DNA of 64,000 nt from Epiperipatus broadwayi (lineage: Eukaryota; Onychophora; Udeonychophora; Euonychophora; Peripatidae): positions 62,001 through 126,000 of the forward strand of contig JAQFVV010007208.1 of NCBI GenBank assembly GCA_028023455.1, written 5' to 3'. Shown in pieces: positions 59,704-64,000 of the stretch. The number at the start of each line of letters is the position of its first letter. Positions within the stretch are counted from its first letter, which is position 1. A program made the translations under genes and the position numbers. Below the pieces are notes generated by a model. It was given only the letters and a program-made list of their open reading frames with translations. It did not search any database and was not told where the DNA came from.

Positions 59704-62700
59704 ATGATTGTTTAAAACTAAGTTATAAATGATATGTATTTTTTTGTTATATCACATAGGTTAAAGTCTGTATGGTCAAGTGATATTTAATAGCCTTGTA
59801 ATGACAAAGGTATGTTTTAATATAATTATTATAGGTTAAGTTGATATTTAACACGAAAGAAAAAAATCTATAAAATATGTTTTAATTATTACATACAATT
59901 GTAGGTAGAAATTTTGTATGTTAGATACGTAAAAGAAAAATATTTAGATATTTAAGGGGTAAAATAAATATTGAAAATTATCAGAAGTAACTAAAAAAAA
60001 AAAAATGCTATAACAAAATATTTCTTGTTAAAGTTTTGAAACGAATTTATACTGTATTAATTGAGGAATTTATTCCTAATTATTCTTAAATAACACATCC
60101 ACTTTATTTAGTTTAAGATAGTATGCTACCAACTATTTTTGAATGTTCCTTTATTAAAATTAAAATTATTATACTTTTATTCTATGATGTCCATTGATTT
60201 CAGATGTTGATCAAAGTATACACGGTAACATAAGTTTATTATAATCAGTGTATTTACTTATCCTGCCCAGATATAGCATTGGTATATGCTTAATATTCGC
60301 ATAGGTAATAATTATAATGTATTTATTTTGTGGGATGAAAAATGATCTCCCCAAAAGCTTTGTTTTCCATGAGAGGAAGATTTTAAATATAATGTTCGGG
60401 TATGTTTATAGCCCAAGTGATCGATTCTCATAGATAGGACGATCAAGAATTTATCTAGCATTTAGTATGCTTCATTCGTTTAAATCCCAGGAGAGGATTG
60501 TATTTGGTGTGTGTTCGTTGTATGCCCAAGTAAGAGGCAAGAAACCACCAAAATATTTTAATGTAGTAGATTACTCTACAGACCTTCGTGGTTATTCCAT
60601 ATTCCTCATGTGAAAATAAAGATAGCTCCACCATGGAAGGTGTTGATTATTGTGCTTAATTTTGAAAGTTCGGGCAAGATAAAGGTTATATTGGAGGTGT
60701 TAGTTCCTCAAGATCCACTTTAGTATAAATAGTGCGTTAGTAACTAAGATCAATATCTGTATTGTGCTGCTAAATATTGCTAGTATTTGACAAGTAAATC
60801 AATGGAGAAAGTAATTAAAATTGCGTAGTTTTAAAACGCTTATTTACTGAAGGAATATTCAAATGCAATATTTAATTCTGGTTAGTAATTAAATAATACT
60901 CATATTTAAAATTATACGTATGAATAAAATTTGTATCATAACTTAAGTTAGCATTAAGTTAAATGTAAGATGGTAAGTGTAACTTCTGATAACTGGCCTA
61001 TAATTAGAATAGGTTATCCCATTAAAGACCATAAATAAAGTAAATGTATTAGAAATAAATTTAATATTTTGCGTATTGCATATGATTGGATTAATCATTA
61101 AAAAAAAAAAAAAAAAAAAAATAGTTAGTCAATAATTTTGAATAAAAGCTTCTACAAGGTTACCAAAATTTAATAAACAATGTATTGGTAATGAAATGTA
61201 CTTTTAGTTAATCAATCCATATGATTGCATACAGGAGAAGTAGTAACCTCTAGTCCATAACCAAAAGAGTATACAGATTAATGTCAGTTATATTTTATAT
61301 TTTTGTATTACTATGGGATTATTGAATAAATGTTCATATATTTTTTTTTGTGATAATAATAAATTATAGTCTTGTTAAAATTTGTTGTAGATTCATTTTT
61401 TTTGTTTTTATATGCTAAATATAAGTGTTTGCACAATATTTGCAAAACCTTTTCTTGAGTCCGAAATCATTCCAAATTCTTAAAAACTTAATATACCAGA
61501 TAAATAAAGTTAAGCAGATCGGAATATGTCATTATATTTTAGTTTAATGATAATTATTTATGGAGTTGAAAACTTAAGACTAAACATTCACCTTTGTGTA
61601 AAAAAAAAAATGAATTTATTCCCAAACCATTAACTTTGGTTGCACATTATTCCATTCCCATTTAGTTAAATTGTCTAAGTAATAAATCTTAGTTATATTA
61701 TTGTGTTGTCATGGATGATGGAAGGACACAAAAAGCACCCTTGTCTTTTTATTATTCTGACTGAGATTCTGAAAAAAAAAAAGGCTGTGTTATTCAAAAT
61801 TATACGTCATTATTGAATAGAATTATCATCTCTTTAAATAATATAGCAGTTGATATGAGAGATGAAGACACATTGAATTTAAGTAAAATAAATGTTTCCT
61901 ATAGCCGACCAGAATGCCAGTCATATGCGACAACACAATACTGCCGAGCATTTCCTTACATGAAACAAAGAACCCTGAGATTAATATTATTATAATTATT
62001 CTTTAAATTAATAAGTGATCAATTATTGTTGTTATTACAATCGTGGCATGGCTTAAGAGAATTGAATGTACAATTGTATTATATGAAAAGTATTTTAGAT
62101 CATATTGGAAAATTAATGGATATGTTGCTTTATTTTGGTTGCCTTAACAACAACCTGAAAAATTAGTGTCACAAGTGCAAATAAACTAATAAACTAAAAT
62201 AAATAAATAATAAAATACTGGGTTAGAAATGGCCACCCAACTACAGGGGCCATCGATGGCTATAGCTGGCCACGAGGAATTTAGTAAACTTTTCTTGAAG
62301 TCAATATTAATATTGTTTGCACTTGAATGGATTAGTTATTCATTGATTAAAAATATTTGCCAATAATGAATTGTTTTAGCCATAAGATATTATGTGAATA
62401 TCTATTATATGATCTAATCTTTTGCCACTGAAAAATAAATAATTAAGTTGTCAGTTTATGATGTTGTGGTCTGTAGGCAATTCCATAAAACACTGTAATG
62501 ATTTTATCATTTATGATGATCTGTTTGTCTGGTCTTGTGATTGGCACTTATGCTATATTACATAATATCTAATGAGATTTATATGGACCAAGAAGCATGT
62601 GAAAAAAAAAGCATATTTAGTAGTTAATGTTGGAGCTTTAGGGATATTAAATGTCAGAGCATAGTTTTTGGTGTAGATTGTTTTTGGTAGGAGAGGCATG

Positions 62701-62802
62701 GAGGCAGGATGTCTTGTCAATAATTTCTTATCGATAAATTTATTAATAGTTCATTGCTAATATTTCAGTACTGTTAAATACTAAAAGAGTTAGAATTTTA
62801 AT
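59704..62802 (+). other. non-coding stretch, possibly LTR and leader of the element starting its gag at 62803
   Basis: A TATA-like TATAAATAG (60724) stands in a locally less AT-rich part (60400-60800). A GC-richer block with two GGCCA motifs lies at 62225-62275. If the frame at 62803 is a retroelement gag, its 5' LTR should lie here, but its partner LTR would be beyond the window, so I cannot set borders. Confidence 0.25.
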
Positions 62803-64000
62803 ATGAGTGAAAACAAAGATAATCATAGTATTTCTGAGGATTTGGGAGGATCCCAAGAGTTACAATCCCCTGATACACAGACTCCATATTTTAGTGTAGA
62901 ATTAAAAGAGGAAGGGGAAGATTTGGATATAGCTAACCCAGAAGAAGCCACAATAATAAAGGGAAAACATGAAAATGAGCCAGATCAATTAATGAGAAAT
63001 ACATTGGAGGAATTCTTGAAAAAATTAGAAAAATCAAATAGTGAATTGAAAAGTGAATTAAAAAGTCAGATCCAAAACTCAAATAGTAAATTAGAACAAT
63101 CAAATAGTGAATTAAAAAGTCAGATCCAAAACTCAAATAGTAAATTAGAACAATCAAATAGTGAATTAAAAAGTCAGATCCAAAACTCAAATAGTAAATT
63201 AGAACAATCAAATAGTGAATTAAAAAGTCAGATCCAAAACTCAAATAGTAAATTAGAACAATCAAATAGTGAATTAAAAAGTCAGATACAAAATTTAAAT
63301 ATTAAATTAGAGAATCAAATGCAGGAGATCAAAGAGACATCTCAAAATCAAGTACAGGAGATAAAGGACTTAAGGGAAGATTTGAGAAATCATGTAGAAG
63401 AATCAAAATTGGCCTCTGAAAAGCTGGAAATAAGAATAAGGAAAGAGATCGAAACAAATTCTGAAAGGGCAGAAAATATGATTGAGGCTATCCAGCAGGA
63501 CTTTAAAAGTCAATATATTGTATTAAACAATGAAGTACAGGAAATAAGAAATTATCAAAAGGAAACAGTAGTATTTCAAAGAGAAGTTCAGGATAGAGTT
63601 GAATCTATTAAGGGAGAATTAGACAGTGCTAGAAGTGAAGTTAGTAATTTGAAAGAGGAAGTTAAAAATATAACTCTAGCACCTGACAATGTAGTGAAAG
63701 GATGTCAGAGCCAGATTACCAGATTAATAGCTAAACTAGAAACTCAAGAGTTAACCCAATGTGAGATTAATCAAAATCTAGAAAGTGAGCTAAGTCAAGT
63801 TATGGGAAGAGTAGAAAATTTTAATGATATAATAAAGAGTAATGCACAGCTATTACATAATAATCTCCAAGATGAAATAGGGGAATTAATGACTCAGTGT
63901 GAGAGTAAAGTCTATCAAAGGTTAGAAGATAAATTCGGGATAGATAAAGATGAAACTATTAACCAATTAAAACAACAGATTAAACACTTAAATGTAGGCC
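62803..64000 (+). CDS. coiled-coil gag-like protein, truncated by the window end
   Basis: ATG at 62803 opens a frame of 399 codons with no stop before the window ends. Residues 1-75 are acidic and polar (MSENKDNHSISEDLGGSQEL onward). From about residue 75 the chain is almost continuous charged helix, starting with repeats of the 18-residue unit SNSELKSQIQNSNSKLEQ (four full units plus partial ones) and followed by non-repetitive coiled coil. The sequence is K/E/Q/S/N-rich, nearly proline-free after residue 60, with very few cysteines. Coiled-coil gag proteins of this sort occur in invertebrate LTR elements. A host filament or kinetochore-like protein is the alternative. No enzymatic motif is visible within the window. 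Confidence 0.65.
   Translation, partial: MSENKDNHSISEDLGGSQELQSPDTQTPYFSVELKEEGEDLDIANPEEATIIKGKHENEPDQLMRNTLEEFLKKLEKSNSELKSELKSQIQNSNSKLEQSNSELKSQIQNSNSKLEQSNSELKSQIQNSNSKLEQSNSELKSQIQNSNSKLEQSNSELKSQIQNLNIKLENQMQEIKETSQNQVQEIKDLREDLRNHVEESKLASEKLEIRIRKEIETNSERAENMIEAIQQDFKSQYIVLNNEVQEIRNYQKETVVFQREVQDRVESIKGELDSARSEVSNLKEEVKNITLAPDNVVKGCQSQITRLIAKLETQELTQCEINQNLESELSQVMGRVENFNDIIKSNAQLLHNNLQDEIGELMTQCESKVYQRLEDKFGIDKDETINQLKQQIKHLNVG
63033..63290 (+). repeat. 54-bp coding tandem repeat
   Basis: TCAGATCCAAAAC recurs at 63066, 63120, 63174 and 63228, with a variant at 63282: an exact 54-bp period over about 4.5 units. Units are almost identical at the DNA level, so the expansion is recent and keeps the reading frame. 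Confidence 0.95.

Noticed and set aside
62933-63265. 110-codon minus-strand frame with a hydrophobic repeat
   Set aside because: It is the antisense shadow of the 54-bp coding repeat in the plus-strand coiled-coil frame.

Overview
The window is very AT-rich eukaryotic DNA. It has long (TA)n and poly(A) tracts, intron-sized gaps, a spliced exon, and many retroelements of animal type: Penelope-like, RTE-like, CR1-like and Tx1/L1-like LINEs, Ty3/gypsy, and tRNA-derived SINEs. This points to an invertebrate metazoan with an AT-rich, repeat-laden genome. I cannot name the lineage. Many differences between the two LTRs of a young element are CpG transitions, which suggests that this genome methylates CpG.

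Layout. At 1-5.6 kb lie an RTE-type LINE tail, a decayed reverse transcriptase relic, one convincing host exon (Tctex1-type dynein light chain, minus strand), a tRNA-Leu-like SINE and a Penelope endonuclease fragment. At 5.67-12.49 kb is a decayed Ty3/gypsy element with both LTRs. It is split by a nested Penelope-like element (minus strand) whose RT segment has been amplified into about 13 tandem 133/140-bp units. At 12.5-28.6 kb there is mostly non-coding AT-rich DNA holding a second Penelope relic, foldback/MITE-like elements with long inverted repeats, and SINE fragments.

At 28,694-39,042 sits the best-preserved structure: an LTR retrotransposon with two nearly identical 3.06-kb LTRs (TG...CA ends), a 4-bp target duplication (CTAT), a short polypurine tract, and one gag-like polyprotein split over two frames at an A7 run. 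No protease, reverse transcriptase or integrase is visible, so it looks like a recent, non-autonomous, gag-only element with very large LTRs. It landed inside an older palindromic element.

At 39-46 kb there is non-coding DNA with a near-perfect 67-bp-arm hairpin and a SINE. At 46.3-50.5 kb lies a frameshifted LINE on the minus strand (PHD-like finger plus SGNH esterase in ORF1; APE endonuclease plus RT in ORF2). At 51.9-55.2 kb is a 5'-truncated Tx1/L1-like LINE on the minus strand with a long intact RT frame. At 55.4-57.2 kb is a direct and inverted array of a dispersed repeat family. From 62,803 to the window edge runs an open coiled-coil reading frame with 18-residue repeats, probably another retroelement gag, cut by the window end.

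The genes do not form a pathway. Apart from the Tctex1 exon and perhaps one weak exon near 59.6 kb, everything recognisable is transposable-element derived.
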